Notes: generated by a model not told the origin, from the letters alone. Counted from the stretch's first letter, positions 39,813 through 51,502 are shown. The stretch: DNA of 64,000 nt from Trichaptum fuscoviolaceum (GCA_910574455.1 CAJSYZ010000008.1:3536707-3600706), one strand, 5' to 3'. Numbers and translations: made by a program.

Positions 39813-42800
39813 TTATACGTATAAAGGTTCGTGCTTGAATCGTCCAGCGAGGAGATTGAAAGCCTGGTCTGGCATTTCAACGTCATCCCTAAGCCCTAGG
39901 AAATATAGATTGAACCATCGATGATTGTTCGCAGATCCCGGTCCATCAAGCGAGAACTCTTCTACAAGCCTCGCCCTGCATGGTCCTGACGCATGTCTCG
40001 CGAAAGAGCATTCGCGAGAAAAGGCATGAAGACAGACCGGACAGAACGCGGTGTTCGGAAAGTGAGCGCACAAATGCTTTCTCATGCACGGGTTGTTCAA
40101 CGACTTATGCAGACAGCCCGGAATCACGCAAGGCACCTTGCCAGTCAAATTCACCTGCATCACAGAATCCGACCACATATTATCCCTAGGCTATTCTCGG
40201 CCACCATGTGGCCTAATTAATGTAAATCTCAAATAACTAATGAAAATGAGGCATATATCATACCGTGAATTATCGGTTGACGACCGGGTTTGCAATAATC
40301 GTCCAATTGGCCGCAACATCTTTGTGTGAATTAAGCTTTACTAGTACTTAAAAAGGCATTGTGGTCTCACATCTCATTATGAATATTTATAGACATTACG
40401 GAGCATTATGATATTATTCGTCCTTACAACTCATTACAGTCCCCTCCGGAACTGTGAAGCATTTTGATATTTGCTTTGATTATGCGTAATTACAAACCTT
40501 CTATGTACTATAATCCAGTACAAGGGCCTTTAGCCATTCTCTTAGTTTACGATGTAATGCATGCACACAATAATAGTTTAAAAGGCTTAGAAAATATATC
40601 ATTGGCACTCGAAGCTAAATACATATAGAACCACATGCTACGTGGTCAGATGGACAAAGAAAGCTTGCATCGTCACACCCACACTATTCCATGGGTCCGC
40701 ATACGTGCACCCGCCACCTCCGTCACGCCCGGCGTCGTATCAACCGTATTCACCCACCCGTCGCTGACACTCAGCGTCTTCGGCGCATCGCTCACCGCCG
40801 TGCTGCCGATTTGTAGCGTGCTCACCGCGCCCGTCGCCGTGTTCGTCGCCTAGAACATACACTATTCAATCATGTCACCCGTCATGTCACCCGCTTTGTC
40901 GACCGTCCTTCGCTTGCGACTGACAATGGGCATCATTGCCTGAACCTTCGAGACATCCACAGGTGTTCCGTTCTTCTGCTCAAAGTCTCTCCATGCCTCC
41001 AGCATAACAACGCGCTGCACACAAATCAGCTACCTTCAAGAACGTCAAATAAGCTGGCACTTACCTCTTCTTTAAGGCCTCTGTTCTTCAGATCCTTCGA
41101 ACACCTGGCGAGCCAGGTTCAAATCGCCCTCCACCATCTTCTCCTCTTCCTCGTCCTCGTCTTCCCTCGACGCCTGATTGTCAGGAATCGGGCTCGCTTC
41201 AAATTCTGCGTACGCGCACCAGACCTTGACGTGGCCACTCAAGCGCACAAGGCGCTCGTACAGATCCCTTGTACGCTGTCGCTCGCCCTGCTCAAATTCG
41301 AAGTCAATGTACGCCTTCCAGAGTTTTTCAGGGTAAGACAGCAGCCGCTGCGATGTGCCGAGTTCGAATATGGCTCGCGCTCGTGAATAGTTTGCGAGCG
41401 CTGCCGAATTGGATCCAGGCCGAGGAGTTCGTTGGATTGTATTCGATGTACTTTTCGTAGAGTGTTCGCACGCAATCGAATTCTCGGAGCTGATAGAGAA
41501 TGTCAGTAAACCATGCAAATAATAAGAGCAAATATAGTTACGTCGAGCTCAAGTTGGATATAGCCTTTGAAGAGCTTTTCCTTAGGACACATGCCCCCTG
41601 AAGCACCGAGCAATGTGCGCGCTGCGGGTACATCAAGTCGGCGGACCTCGAAGTTCGCAACATGAGCCACAGCTTCGCAAAAGTGAACAGCTTGAGAGGG
41701 ACCACTTGTTACGCTGCATGGTATACTTGCCGTGTCCAATCATAATCCTGCGTGAACGTGTATTAGCAACTGAAAACAAGCTGATATGTAACAAACAACG
41801 TACTTAGGTGTCTCGATAACGCACCATGTCGTCGTCAGACTTCTACTTCTTCTCTTCCTCCTTGGGTGCCTCCGCAGCAGGTGCGCCACTACGTGCAGCG
41901 CCCGCAGCAGGTGCACTACTGACGGGTGCTCTGTCACCCATGTTTGAGAGCAGGTCCTTCACGTTCTTGCCCTCTTGGCGAGTAAAGATGCCCAGATGGG
42001 CTCGACTATGACTTCTGCCACAGTGGTGAGCGCTGTGAACTTGTCGGACTAGTGGAAATGGAGAACAAAATCAGTCTGTTTTGAGTGACTCGAGATAAGT
42101 TGGAGGACGCACGGTAATCTCAAGGCCCAGTCGACGAGAGAGCGCCGCGTAGGCAGTCGCAAGGTCGGTGTTCGACTAAGATCAAGATGCGAAGCAATAG
42201 CATGACATCCAATCTAGCAGGAGGGAGGGTTAGGTGCAAAGGAGTGAAGAAAAGCAATGAGGTCAACTTCTAAATGGAGTCATGATTATGTAAGTAACTT
42301 GCTTTTTTGATTTTGCACAAGTCCTTTTTCCGGCCACTACAACACCAGCACCGGTGTCATCATTACCATTAATTACCGTAACATTACAATGTCCATAGAC
42401 ATTATGAATCTTTACAATCTTTTTCTAATGTATTATGCCAAGTTTATAATATAGCTAAAGCTCCTATCAAATCATTACAGTATTAATGCAAACTCTATCA
42501 CTAATTGTGGAACTTCGGAAATCTCTGCATATTCACTGTGAAAAAGATTAGATATTGTCAAATTCCTGCCATCTAATTGTGTAACTCAGTTCCAATTATC
42601 AAAAGTTTGTCATATGCAGATTTACTACCATTGGCCCACGGGCTGCCTACAAGAATTTAACATAGACTAACAGAACATTATCTGCTATTGTAGAGCTCAA
42701 GTAACCAAGGTATATAAAAATAGGTGATTATACATATATAGTTTTGAGTCGGATTCTGTGATGTGCTCGACTCAGTTAGACCGAACGGTAGTGCGATGAA

Positions 42801-43870
42801 AGAAATATTTTACCTTCTGATTTTCCCTGACTCTGCCATCTTGCCTTTTGATCAAGTGCCAGTTCTTCTTAGCGATCGCCAATATCTTCTCGATAATACG
42901 GTCGTTATCGGTCCTCGGCTGGCCCCAGGGCGCGATGTCGGAGACATCATGGCAAATCTCACCGGATTCCACTGCACTTTTGTTATCTCCACTCTCTGTC
43001 AGAGCCTCAAGGGTTTCCGGAATCAATGTCTGTACTTTCTCATTGAAAGTAACGGCCTTGGTGGGGCACCCAGTCTTGCGGGACGATGCCTTCGGGGGTG
43101 GAACATACTCCTCGTCCCCCTCCATCTCGACGTCCTCATGCTGGGCCTTCTTCGAGGGCTGTGCCTTCCGCGGAAAAAAGTGCACTGGCTCCATTGGGCG
43201 AGGCTTGATAGAATTCTTCGTATCAGCCTTGAACATTACTTTACTAAGCTTACACCTCGGAGAGGGCACTGGCGGACGCCTCGGCTTTGACTTCTCTTTC
43301 AAGCTCGAAGTCTTTCGAGGTCGCGAGACACTGGCGACTTTGCGCGTCGAAGCTAGTTTCTTCTTCGGTTTAGCCTTGTGTGCTCCAAGAGAGGTAGCCG
43401 ATTCTCCTGAGGACAAGGTCGGGTGTCTGGCGTGTTGAGTATCAGGTGTGTCGAGTGTGGGGTTAGGCGTGGACCTAGGCGTAATAGCATAAGGAGACAC
43501 CGTCTGGAATGGTACACCCGGGATATAGCGACCGGGTTTGTTTTCGTGTTGAAGACCACGGAGAGGTATATGCTTCGGTAGCTCTTTCAAGCCTTCCGGA
43601 TAAATACAGGTAGTGTCATATGTGATCACAGCTGCATCCAAGTCGAGCAGACACTGCGTGTGGACTCTCTCCAGAAGAGTTTCTAGTTCGCCCACAGTCA
43701 CATTTTCCTGTTTCATTCATATTAGAAGCCAAAGATTACTCGAATTAAATACAGTTGCTTACGAGCTGAACGTCATCAAAGCCCCCCTTCTCTTGTAAAA
43801 AGGAGCTCTCTGAGTAAAGTGGGTCTTGGGGGAGGTCGGGGATAGGAAGAGAATTAAATATCTTGCACAT
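39813..43870 (-). CDS. Two-zinc-finger orphan family, copy B, interrupted by element
   Basis: Exons on the minus strand: 43763-43870 ([14 protein letters not shown]), 42814-43708 and 39813-40154. The second exon holds [15 protein letters not shown], the family motif [11 protein letters not shown], a basic middle, a short acidic stretch and [17 protein letters not shown]. The third holds the fingers CVIPGC...HLCAH and CPVCL...RHAS and the tail [15 protein letters not shown]. Splice phases are intact and no stop interrupts the exons. The last intron is at the same position as in copy A (54 nt there) but measures 2659 nt here, because an inverted-repeat element (40158-42763) lies in it, three bases from the acceptor. 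Splicing could still work, but expression may be reduced. Function unknown. Confidence 0.7.
40895..41824 (-). pseudogene. CLF1: Captured fragment of splicing factor CLF1 (crooked neck) gene
   Basis: The minus strand encodes C-terminal HAT repeats of the spliceosomal scaffold CLF1: [12 protein letters not shown] (followed by an in-frame stop), FTFAKLWLM, then after a frame change [14 protein letters not shown] and [18 protein letters not shown]. After an intron come [19 protein letters not shown] and [18 protein letters not shown], with [21 protein letters not shown] further exon has [17 protein letters not shown] and MMPIVSRKR. Introns are retained at 41050 and 41500. The internal stop and frameshift show it is not a working gene. 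It joins directly to the RPP1 fragment near the RPP1 donor site at 41824. Confidence 0.85.
41825..42180 (-). pseudogene. RPP1: Captured fragment of 60S acidic ribosomal protein P1 gene
   Basis: Two minus-strand exons are recognisable. The first (42113-42180) reads like [12 protein letters not shown]...LEIT. A 64-nt GT-AG intron (42049-42112) follows, then exon 41825-42048 with [32 protein letters not shown], an Ala/Pro hinge and [14 protein letters not shown]. The intron lies where P1 genes read EIT|ADK, so genomic DNA was captured, not a cDNA. The start codon and the final GFGLFD-coding exon are missing. P1 in life belongs to the ribosomal stalk; this copy is a relic. Confidence 0.85.
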
Positions 43871-46568
43871 CGTGACAAATAATAAAGGAAGGACCGAGGT
43901 GTTGAAAAGTAATAGAAGTCGGAAAAAACTATGAACGAGGAGTCGGAAAGTTTTGCTTAACTGCGCAGCAGTACAAGACGTTGGAGGGCGAAAGTGCTCG
44001 AGAAGCATCCCGGGCCGGATTTTATAATGACTGTACTGACCACATACAAAGATCGTACTTGTGGACTATGTGGCTCGCTCGACCACATCATGGTTAAAGC
44101 CACACTCACTAAACCAAAGCGACAACCACACCGAAGTCTTTCTGTCCGAGGCGGTTCGAGCCCAGCCCCCAGAACGTTGGGCTATGTAGGTCTTCGATGA
44201 GCGAGGCTTCGGTGGTGGCCAGGTCGTGGGATATTGTCGCCGGCAGCGTTGCTACAGAACTCTGAACCTCTAGGATCTGCTTGCCAATACGCTTTGCTCT
44301 CTCTCGCAGGGAGGGTCGAGCGGTTATCGATACATCGGCCAGTGCCCGGGAGGTCATCAGCTGTAGCGTTGGTTGAGGAGGACGAGATGGAGTTCGCATC
44401 GACGTCTTCATCCTCCGATTTTGCCTGAGGCAGTATCTGAGCTACTGTTGGTCGCCCAACTCGTTGTATAGGTGGCTTCGGTTTTTCTCTCGGCTCCTCG
44501 TCATCGTCCTGATCACGCTAGATAGAGATCTGACCGGTTGCTCCATGATGAGCTGACGGCGAGTAATTAGCAAAGTGGGGCGGTTTGATCGTTCGGAAAA
44601 GGGGAGGACCGAATATCAGCGACATTGGGTGCGTTGATTGACTTGTATATTGACGACCGGTACAACACTTTGAAGCCTACCCATCAGCATGAAACTTCAA
44701 GAAGTCAATAATAATCACGGAGAGTGTACTGGAGACTTCATCTCACAGCCTATGTCCATCTTGGAATGTCCAAGGCTACCAGGCCAAAGCTCGCGAATTT
44801 CGTTGACAACACAGTTCAGGATGCAAAAACAGTCAAGAGATACGTAGATTTGATGGAGATCATGCTGTCAAATGTTGGTCCGGTGATCTCCGACACCTGA
44901 AGTTGACCGGATACAGGTGCTAGACCAATGATGCACATGAATGCACATACACCGAACGTCTGTAGAAAGCGTGCAGATATGCAAAAGTTCCAAGAAGAGA
45001 ACACATCTCCCGATGCTGTCTTGTATCTGTAAGTTTACCGGCGACCATGCAGATCTCCGCAATAACATCAAGGAGCCCATAAACACAGTGTAGGACCGAA
45101 GTCTTAAGGAAAAGGTGAGTTGGTGTGCATGCTATCAAACAAAACTAAGGCACCTTCAATGAAGTAATGTAAAGATGACCAGCAACGTATCTCTTCCTTT
45201 CCATCACTGTGAGAAACTACGACATACATTCGTCGCGAAATCCCACTCACCTTAAGCTTAATTCTTGGATCAACAGCGTACCTCGGGGGTGGTCCGCCCT
45301 TAGCGCACAGTATACTCAGGCTGCACGGGAGTGTACGCAAAAACTGTGCAGACTTCAGTTTCAGTGCTGCAGATGGATATGTATGGGAAACGGACCATAT
45401 AGTCGGAGCCATAAAGCGTCCAGAGTTGGACTGGATGTATAGTAGGCACAGCACCTCGTCGAACAAATCCTGAGACCCAACGGTAAGTAGATATTCTTTT
45501 GTAAAGCTTAGATCGATGCGTTCAGAGCCAGGTAACAAAACACGGGCAATCGAGCGGAAATACTTACAGATGACACTAAATGATCATGTTTATTCCGGAG
45601 AATAGCTAGGCTCTACTAGTAGTGGCATCTGCTATTGGTACTGACGGATTATAACTGTTTTATGGTGGAAGAGGACGGTTTGCCTAGTGACTGTGAGCCT
45701 GTGCGAAGATTCGGAGTTTTGTTGGTGGGTTTCGTACTCCGTAGGAGCAGATAATCAGCCGGAAGAGCCAGTACTAGGGTGGTTGTCGGAATGGACACAG
45801 CTTGAGGGTCCATTGAGATCTACACGCAGTCGCGGCAGCAGCGACATCTTCAAGTTGAAGTTGAAGGGCACCGCTGAGGATGCAGTGACTCGGACGCCAT
45901 TACTACAACTACTAGTAGTAGTACTACGTACAAACAAGAACAAACACGTATCTGTTACTTTTTTCCGAGTCGATATTTTCTTCCACATCCTTGTCGGAGA
46001 GATCACCCTCTTCACTCGTTAGCCGCTTAGTACATGTAATGGCAACTCCATCTGCGATAAAATAGCTGGAGATAAGGGCCCTGAATTTCGCCAAGTGCGC
46101 CCATGGTGTATTTTCTTTGTCCTTTCGCACATAGTACCTTAATTTGTGCTCATACTTTTTGCACAAGTGTGTTGATTCTTCCGCTACAAGACCTGGAACT
46201 CTTACGACTTTGGAGTAAGTCCACAGAAAAAGGGAGACATCAAAGCTAAGAGCATATACGTCCTTCGGGAATTGTGTCCACCGAAGACATCGAGAGACCA
46301 AAACCGTCCGATGCCGCACTACTAATATGTAAGAGGCATGGTGGCACAATGGCTCAACTTGAAGCTGGTGATGTAAATTGTACATTGTCAAAGTAGTGTA
46401 TTAATACAGAGCTCAATGACTTGGGAGTATGTTGTGTTATGTAAGACGAATCCACTGGGTGTAATTTGTTAGAATCATACAGTTTATAAGTGAATCCATA
46501 GAAAGACCCAAGAGCCTCCATGAATTATTCAAATCCTGCTAACTTCCGAGATCCTCAAATGTACAACA
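43871..46568. other. Region with only doubtful open frames
   Basis: Three minus-strand frames deserve mention. 44109-44411 (100 codons) contains SLRERAKRIGKQILEVQSSV, a plausible helix. 45104-45538 (144 codons) ends at a GTGAGT donor and could be one exon of a beta-propeller or F-box-type protein. 45924-46391 (155 codons) contains KKYEHKLRYYVRKDKENTP and an acidic end. None has a recognisable family or a convincing set of partner exons. A short CTACTAGTAGTAGTACTA-like run lies near 45900-45925. Confidence 0.35.
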
Positions 46569-48751
46569 TCACAGCGTCTTCAGTATATCAACATCGCCCT
46601 TTGGGAAGGGATGCTCGTCCAGGACTGACTGTATCAAAGCGATTGCCTTCTGAGAACGAGGCGTAATAGAGCATTCAAATGGATTCGGGTGTCTGTTATT
46701 TTTAACTCAGATCAGGCCAAAAAGCACCAGGTGCTTGAAAGGAATCGTCCACTTACCGGATAATACCAACTGTGTAGTCGCGGACGGGTTCAACTTCCTT
46801 ACCGAACTCATCCTTCATCTTCGAAATGTTGAACACGGCGGCCGACATAGCGATGGTAATGAACAGCATGTTGTCGGCGACATCCTTGCCAGGACATATC
46901 CTACGAATCATATTGTTAGCTTTCATTTCTTTTTCGGGCGAGAAGAGCTCGAGCATCACCTGCGTCCGAAGCCAAACGCTGTCTGATGGGGGTCCATTGC
47001 AACGGGGCTCCCATCCTCTCCAAGGAAGCGTTCAGGCTTGAATGTAAATGGATCCTTATACTTATCGGCATCGTGATGCATTTGCCTGTCGTAACGTGAA
47101 AAGGTGTCATAGGCGTGGATATGAGCAAAAACGAACAGAGATGAATTTACCAGACATTTGGGACGATAATCGACCCCTTCGGGATGCAGTATCCCATGTA
47201 CTCGTCCTCTTCCTCAGTAACATGAGGCACAGCTGCGGACGAATACAAGTCAGTACTGATCGATGGAGGCAGTTTTGGGGGGAGAACCTGTTGGTACGAC
47301 GGTCTCCCATCTAAGCGTCTCTTTTACGATTGCATTGATGTAGGGGAGGTTGGGACGGTCGGCGAAGGCTGGGAGTCGATCATCACCAACGACGCGTTTC
47401 AGCTCCTCTTGAGCACGTTTAAGCACAGCTGGATAGAGCATCATGGCCAGGAAGAATGTCCCCAAGGTGCTAACGGACTGAAAGCCAGTTGTTCAGTTGA
47501 AAAAATCAAATAATACGCGTAATTGTCGTACCGTATCTGAGCCCGCCCCGTAGAACGTCGCTGCGGCATATTTTAGCGAGTCGCGGTTTTCCTTGTCCGT
47601 ATTCTCATCATTCTCTAAGATATTGTAGACGAACGAAGGGCCAGCGTTTCCCATCGCCTAGGAACGCATAGAGATCGGTTAGTCTGCATTTTTCCACTTC
47701 TATGGATGATTCTTACTATTTGGTGCTTTACAAACTTGAACCCTTTTTCATAGAAGTCATTCACATAGGTTTTCCATACTCGGGCCTTCTTCTGAAACCC
47801 TGCCCCGGGAACCCATTCAGGAAGGTACTGCACTGTAAGACTAGTGTCACTGATGCGACTCGGGATGAGCATAATAAAGGGAGTGACGTACAAGCAGGGA
47901 TTATATCTACGAGCCAGCGACCTGCTTGACTAGATTCGGAGAATATGGTCTTGACAACTATATCAGCGAGCTCAACAAGATCATCAGGGCCGTCCGAAGT
48001 GATGTCATAGTCATACGATATCTTCAGCATAACAGCGCCAGGAACACTGTCAAGGGTATATATATAAGTAAGAAAGCACGAGGTTTCAGGGAAAGAACGA
48101 GACAAACGCGCGCAAGTAATCCAAGAACTTATCGGGTTTTTCCAAGATGCGATAAAGAAGCCGATGTGTCTCTATCTCTTGAATATTCTCAATATGCTGC
48201 ATCCCGGAGCGCGAGCCCATGAAATTATGCATCCACTTCCGATGCAACCTGTGAGTATCACCGTAAAAGGACAAGGTAGTTGTACGACCAAGCCCGCACC
48301 TAACGAAAATGTTCTAAGTTGATTTCGCATTTGATTTAATATGGGCAAAATGCTTACAATTCTTGTGTGAATGGAAGCGATGGCCGATTGGAATAGTTAA
48401 ACGAGCGCCTATCCAAGAGCTCGAAGGCGATTTCGCAGTCGTTAATTATGATTAGCGTTGTTCCTAGTGCGCTGACAGAGCTGATGGGACCTGGAAATCA
48501 TTGTCAACTGCCATCTTCGCCTGGAGATTGAATATACACGCACCATACAACGTCTTATGTTTAGACCAGTGGTCTCCCAATTCCGTATCTGCAGTAGGCA
48601 TGTCAAACAGATTGCCGATCAATGGCAGCGGCTTGGGTCCCGGAGGAGGAGGCTTCCGCTTCTTAGTCCTTGCATACTGAAAGATGAGAACGGCACCGCA
48701 GAGACCTAGGAGAATGTCGAGCGATACGAGAGACAGTAAGTCAGACATCAT
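46569..48751 (-). CDS. Cytochrome P450 monooxygenase
   Basis: Membrane-anchored, heme-thiolate oxygenase. The start at 48751 gives an N-terminal anchor (LDILLGLCGAVLIFQYA) followed by the Pro hinge PPPPGPKPLPLIGNLFDMP. Later exons on the minus strand contain LHRKWMHNFMGSR (C-helix), the I-helix YAAATFYGAGSDTS, the K-helix INAIVKETLRWETVVP (ExxR) and MHHDADKYKDPFTFKPERFL. The heme loop FGFGRRICPG is rebuilt across an intron (G-R-AG|G-ATA), followed by ADNMLFITIAM. The stop is at 46569-46571 after VDILKTL. About ten exons and 510 residues. All signature residues are present. The layout is like the large basidiomycete CYP64/CYP5037-like groups, but the subfamily cannot be fixed by eye. No partner biosynthesis genes are near. 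Confidence 0.9.
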
Positions 48752-49500
48752 AGGTGATATCAGTCAGAGAAGACGTTGCACGGGCACGGGTCTCTGATAA
48801 GCCTTTCGTCAAAGACAAGCCTCTACATCTTATAGCAAAACAACTGAGGTCGGTTAGCATCTCGAGGAATAGCTTCGTTTGTGTTGGACAATGAGGATTA
48901 GTTCCCCATCGATAGTGAACAGGACGAATAATTGGAAGAAATCTGAGGAGATAAATGTTGTCATATCCGCCAATCGGAGCTGCTGAGCAGCTCCAGCTTT
49001 ACGGATTCTTCCCGTTCGCGATGTTGAAGGAGGTATCCAAATGGGAACTACCCAGAGCTCAGAGCACCCCATAAGTGGGACTAAACGCAGTGAACGTGGT
49101 CGAAAGTTCTCCTGGAACCACGACTGCGATCCGAGGATAGCGGAGGCTCTATAAATCTGATGCATACCCGCCGGATTTCTAGAAAGACTGGACTCACATT
49201 TCGTCAATGATACGGACGCAAACGTATGATTCCAAATTGTTCGGTATCATCGCATACAAATCATAACGACTGCTTTCGAGTCTACTAGAGGAGAGAGTCA
49301 CTCATGTGAACGGAGGAGCTACGAAGAATGCAGGTTTAGTGAATATTCGAAAACCGTTGGAGGATGAGTCAACCCATTCATCACTTTACTTCAGGAAACA
49401 TGAGAGACGCACCTCTTCAAGATGAGCATTTGAGACTGACTGGGTACCTGAATGGATCAATCGAGAATCCCCTCGCTGGCAATTCAGAAGACGAATTTGT
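48752..49500. other. P450 upstream region and spacer
   Basis: No gene is supported; the 117-codon minus-strand frame 48854-49207 has no domain. The left part should hold the P450 promoter (minus strand). The right end is the pre-insertion host sequence of the hAT-like element. Confidence 0.4.
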
Positions 49501-49508
49501 GTACCGCA
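49501..49508. repeat. Left target-site duplication, GTACCGCA
   Basis: GTACCGCA lies directly before the TAGGGCTCCTCA end and is repeated directly after the right end at 51288-51295. An 8-bp duplication is characteristic of hAT-superfamily insertion. Confidence 0.9.
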
Positions 49509-49520
49509 TAGGGCTCCTCA

Positions 49521-49672
49521 ACCGTACCGTATACGGGTACGGCCGTAATTTGCACCCTCGTTACGGTTACGGCCCGTATAGATACGGCCCGTAATTTTCC
49601 TCCCAAAAATCAGTTACGGTTACGGTACGTGCCGTATACGGGCCGTATACGGCAATTACGGTATACGGGTAT
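49521..49672. repeat. Left subterminal CCGTA/TACGG repeats
   Basis: Degenerate, overlapping TACGG and CCGTA pentamers in both orientations, with GTATACGG palindromes, fill the zone next to the left inverted repeat. The right end has the mirror zone at 51121-51270. They likely serve as binding sites for the missing transposase. Confidence 0.8.
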
Positions 49673-49689
49673 CGTGCGCAGCTAGTCTC

Positions 49690-49788
49690 TGAGTGTAGAG
49701 AGACGTGACGGAAAAGCAGCCTCTGCGCGGGAGCCCACCACGCCTGGCAGACAAGCACGCAGTTGGCGAGGAGGCGATCATCGGTCAC
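49690..49788 (-). pseudogene. F-box-like fragment
   Basis: The minus strand encodes DDRLLANCVLVCQAWWAPAQ and RLLFRHVSLHSE, the typical CALVCRAWLPLARRRLFRHV-like helix pair of Agaricomycete F-box proteins. Only this piece is present before the subterminal repeats begin. Confidence 0.55.
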
Positions 49789-50039
49789 GCGGCTGGAGGA
49801 CGAGGGATGCCTCGTGGTCGCTGTTGACCGCCGTCACTCGTCTGCAAACACCGTTGCCGCGTTGATTTGCACGCCAACCGCGCTGGCCTGACTCGCACCG
49901 GGCATAGGAGACTGCATAGAGCGCAGAAAGTCGGACGGTGATGGTATCTGGTCAGTTGCAGAGATTGTGAGTTGATGTGGAAAATTATTTTGAATCAGCG
50001 AACGTACTTCTTTGGACGACAGCCACCCCGTCGTCGCTG

Positions 50040-50654
50040 TTGACCGCCGTCACCCATTTTCTCCTTTCTCGAAGATTTTCCTCTAGCATAGTCTAAATCT
50101 TCCTCCTGCAAGGATTCCATCGGACACGCGGAGCCATCCACTGGCGCTGGCGCTGTTGTACTGTGCACGCCGCTTTCGCCCTGTGTCATAGCTCGTCGGC
50201 ATCAAGTACACCTTCGTGCTTACATGTGGGTACACTGTCTTTTTGACGAGCAGATGGGACTGGAATTCGGGAAGGGCGATGACGAGGTCGTTGAGGTATT
50301 ATGATTGCGCGCGAAGCTCGTCTGCAGCCGTCGTCGCGATACGTATCTTGTCCTCCGCTCCTGGGCGCACCTTCTGCGCTCATCCGCAATCTCTCCAAGC
50401 AGCCACGGTCTCTCCTCGATCGAAGCTGAGCGGGTCTCGATGAGCTCAATCAGTTTGCAGATTTTCGAGGTTAGAGAGGCAACGGTCGACGTGAGCACGG
50501 AGTCGAGCTCGCGGAGGTCGGCAAAGATGTGGGAGAGGTCCAGAGGGAGGGAGTCGAGAGTCTGCGCATAGTCTGCAAGTAGATCAAGAGAGTATGAGGA
50601 AGCGTCCGGTTGCATGACCGCTGGCGTTGTCGATGCGATAAGCCTCGGCGACAC
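50040..50654 (-). pseudogene. Captured ING-family (PHO23/YNG-type) N-terminal fragment
   Basis: ING proteins read histone H3K4me3 in acetyltransferase and deacetylase complexes. The minus strand holds their N-terminal helical domain: LADYAQTLDSLPLDLSHIFA, DLRELDSVL, IEERPWLLGEIADE. After a frame change come GAEDKIRIATTAADELRAQS and an in-frame stop, then YLNDLVIALPEFQSHLL and KKTVYPHVSTKVYL. The PHD finger is absent. Frameshift and stop show decay. It lies entirely inside the hAT-like element. Confidence 0.8.
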
Positions 50655-50789
50655 GGATTGCGAGTCTGCTCGAGACTCCGAGTCCTGATCTAATAAGAAA
50701 AAGTGTCAGTTAAACATAATTATCTGTAAGAAAGAATGCATTAGATTGGCCTCGAATGCAATGAAGACAATTTTAGGAGACTTACTGGT

Positions 50790-50971
50790 TTGGACTTGAA
50801 GAAAAGAGGAAGATCTCCCAAAGTAACGTGAGGATTGTAAAGAAAGGCATGACCGCGTGTCCAGGATGAACTCAAACGGTCAATGGTCAAGCAGACATCG
50901 GGTTCAAAGCCTAATCCGTAAGCACAGAAGTGCCCTGCCCAACCACCTTGCCCTCCTCCACTTTCCAACAC
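50790..50971 (-). pseudogene. Unrecognised conserved-looking exon
   Basis: A minus-strand frame with strongly protein-like sequence (GHFCAYGLGFEPDVCLTIDR, WTRGHAFLYNPHVTLGDLPL, FFKSKP). It ends near a splice-like boundary. I do not recognise the family; it is probably a third captured fragment. Confidence 0.4.
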
Positions 50972-51043
50972 CTACAAAGGGGATACGGAGGGTGTCGACG
51001 GACATGGCAATGTGACTTGGGGTTTGCCAGTGTGTGAGAAAAG

Positions 51044-51092
51044 CTTAGTTATCACACATCTCGCGCGCGATTTGAGTCGGCGCGCTTAAGTG
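51044..51092. repeat. 49-bp dispersed repeat, copy 1
   Basis: Begins CTTAGTTATCA and ends CTTAAGTG, with a GCGCGC-rich centre. Copy 2 at 62718-62766 is in the same orientation with 46 of 49 bases identical. Copy 1 lies inside the hAT-like element; copy 2 lies just beyond the Helitron-like array. Confidence 0.75.
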
Positions 51093-51120
51093 CGCTACGA
51101 GCGCTAGTCAAGCACATTCA

Positions 51121-51270
51121 AACCCGTACCGTAACCGTATACGGCCCGTAATTGCAGATCTCAGTACGGTTACGGGCCGTATAAATACGGCCGTAATTTG
51201 GGTCTTCAAAAGTTGTTACGGTACGGTGACGGTACGGGCCGTAACCGTACCGTAAACCGTAAAATACGGG
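51121..51270. repeat. Right subterminal CCGTA/TACGG repeats
   Basis: Counterpart of the left zone, in inverted arrangement and of similar length, ending at the right terminal repeat. Sequence is similar in motif content but not identical, as expected for an element of some age. Confidence 0.8.
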
Positions 51271-51502
51271 TCGGGTGAGGAGCCCTAGTACCGCATTGTT
51301 TGGCGTCAATCGGTATATACGAGGTTTGTCCTTGGACTTTCTATCAAGGAAGAGAATTTGAAATTTGATATGATCTATCTATCGTGAAGTGGATTTGCAC
51401 CGAATTCGGAGGGCTATAGCCCGAGTTGCTCAACTCTGACCATGCGTGACTCGGACCTAAGCTGGTAGCATCGGAGGAGCAGTGCATATCACCGTATCAT
51501 TT

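Larger units (their letters stand above)
40158..42763. mobile_element. Non-autonomous TIR element carrying RPP1-CLF1 fragments
   Basis: The element is bounded by a perfect 16-bp terminal inverted repeat, CATCACAGAATCCGAC at 40158-40173 and its inverse at 42748-42763; total 2606 bp. Subterminal zones are A/T-rich and share CATTATGAAT and TAGACATTA motifs. Both flanks show only a TG dinucleotide as a possible target duplication, so the superfamily is uncertain. No transposase frame is present. The interior holds decayed fragments of two host genes in the same (minus) orientation. It sits inside the last intron of zinc-finger copy B; the same intron in copy A is 54 nt, which dates the insertion after the copies diverged. 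Confidence 0.8.
49509..51287. mobile_element. hAT-like non-autonomous element with captured gene pieces
   Basis: 1779 bp with perfect 12-bp terminal inverted repeats (TAGGGCTCCTCA, 49509-49520; inverse at 51276-51287) flanked by perfect 8-bp direct repeats. The T/CAGGG start and 8-bp target duplication fit hAT elements. Each end carries about 150 bp of degenerate CCGTA/TACGG repeats, typical of dense subterminal transposase-binding motifs. No transposase is present. The interior carries host-gene fragments on the minus strand: an unrecognised exon (50790-50971), an ING-family gene (50040-50654) and an F-box-like piece (49690-49788). Confidence 0.88.

Noticed and set aside
42049..42112. RPP1 and CLF1 copies as functional duplicated genes
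   Set aside because: Start and end exons are missing, and CLF1 has an in-frame stop and a frameshift; both lie inside an element with inverted ends.
43745..44008. Upstream Leu/Phe-rich extension of zinc-finger copy B as a signal peptide
   Set aside because: The internal ATG at 43870 gives a better start, and the upstream part is pyrimidine-rich leader translated in frame.
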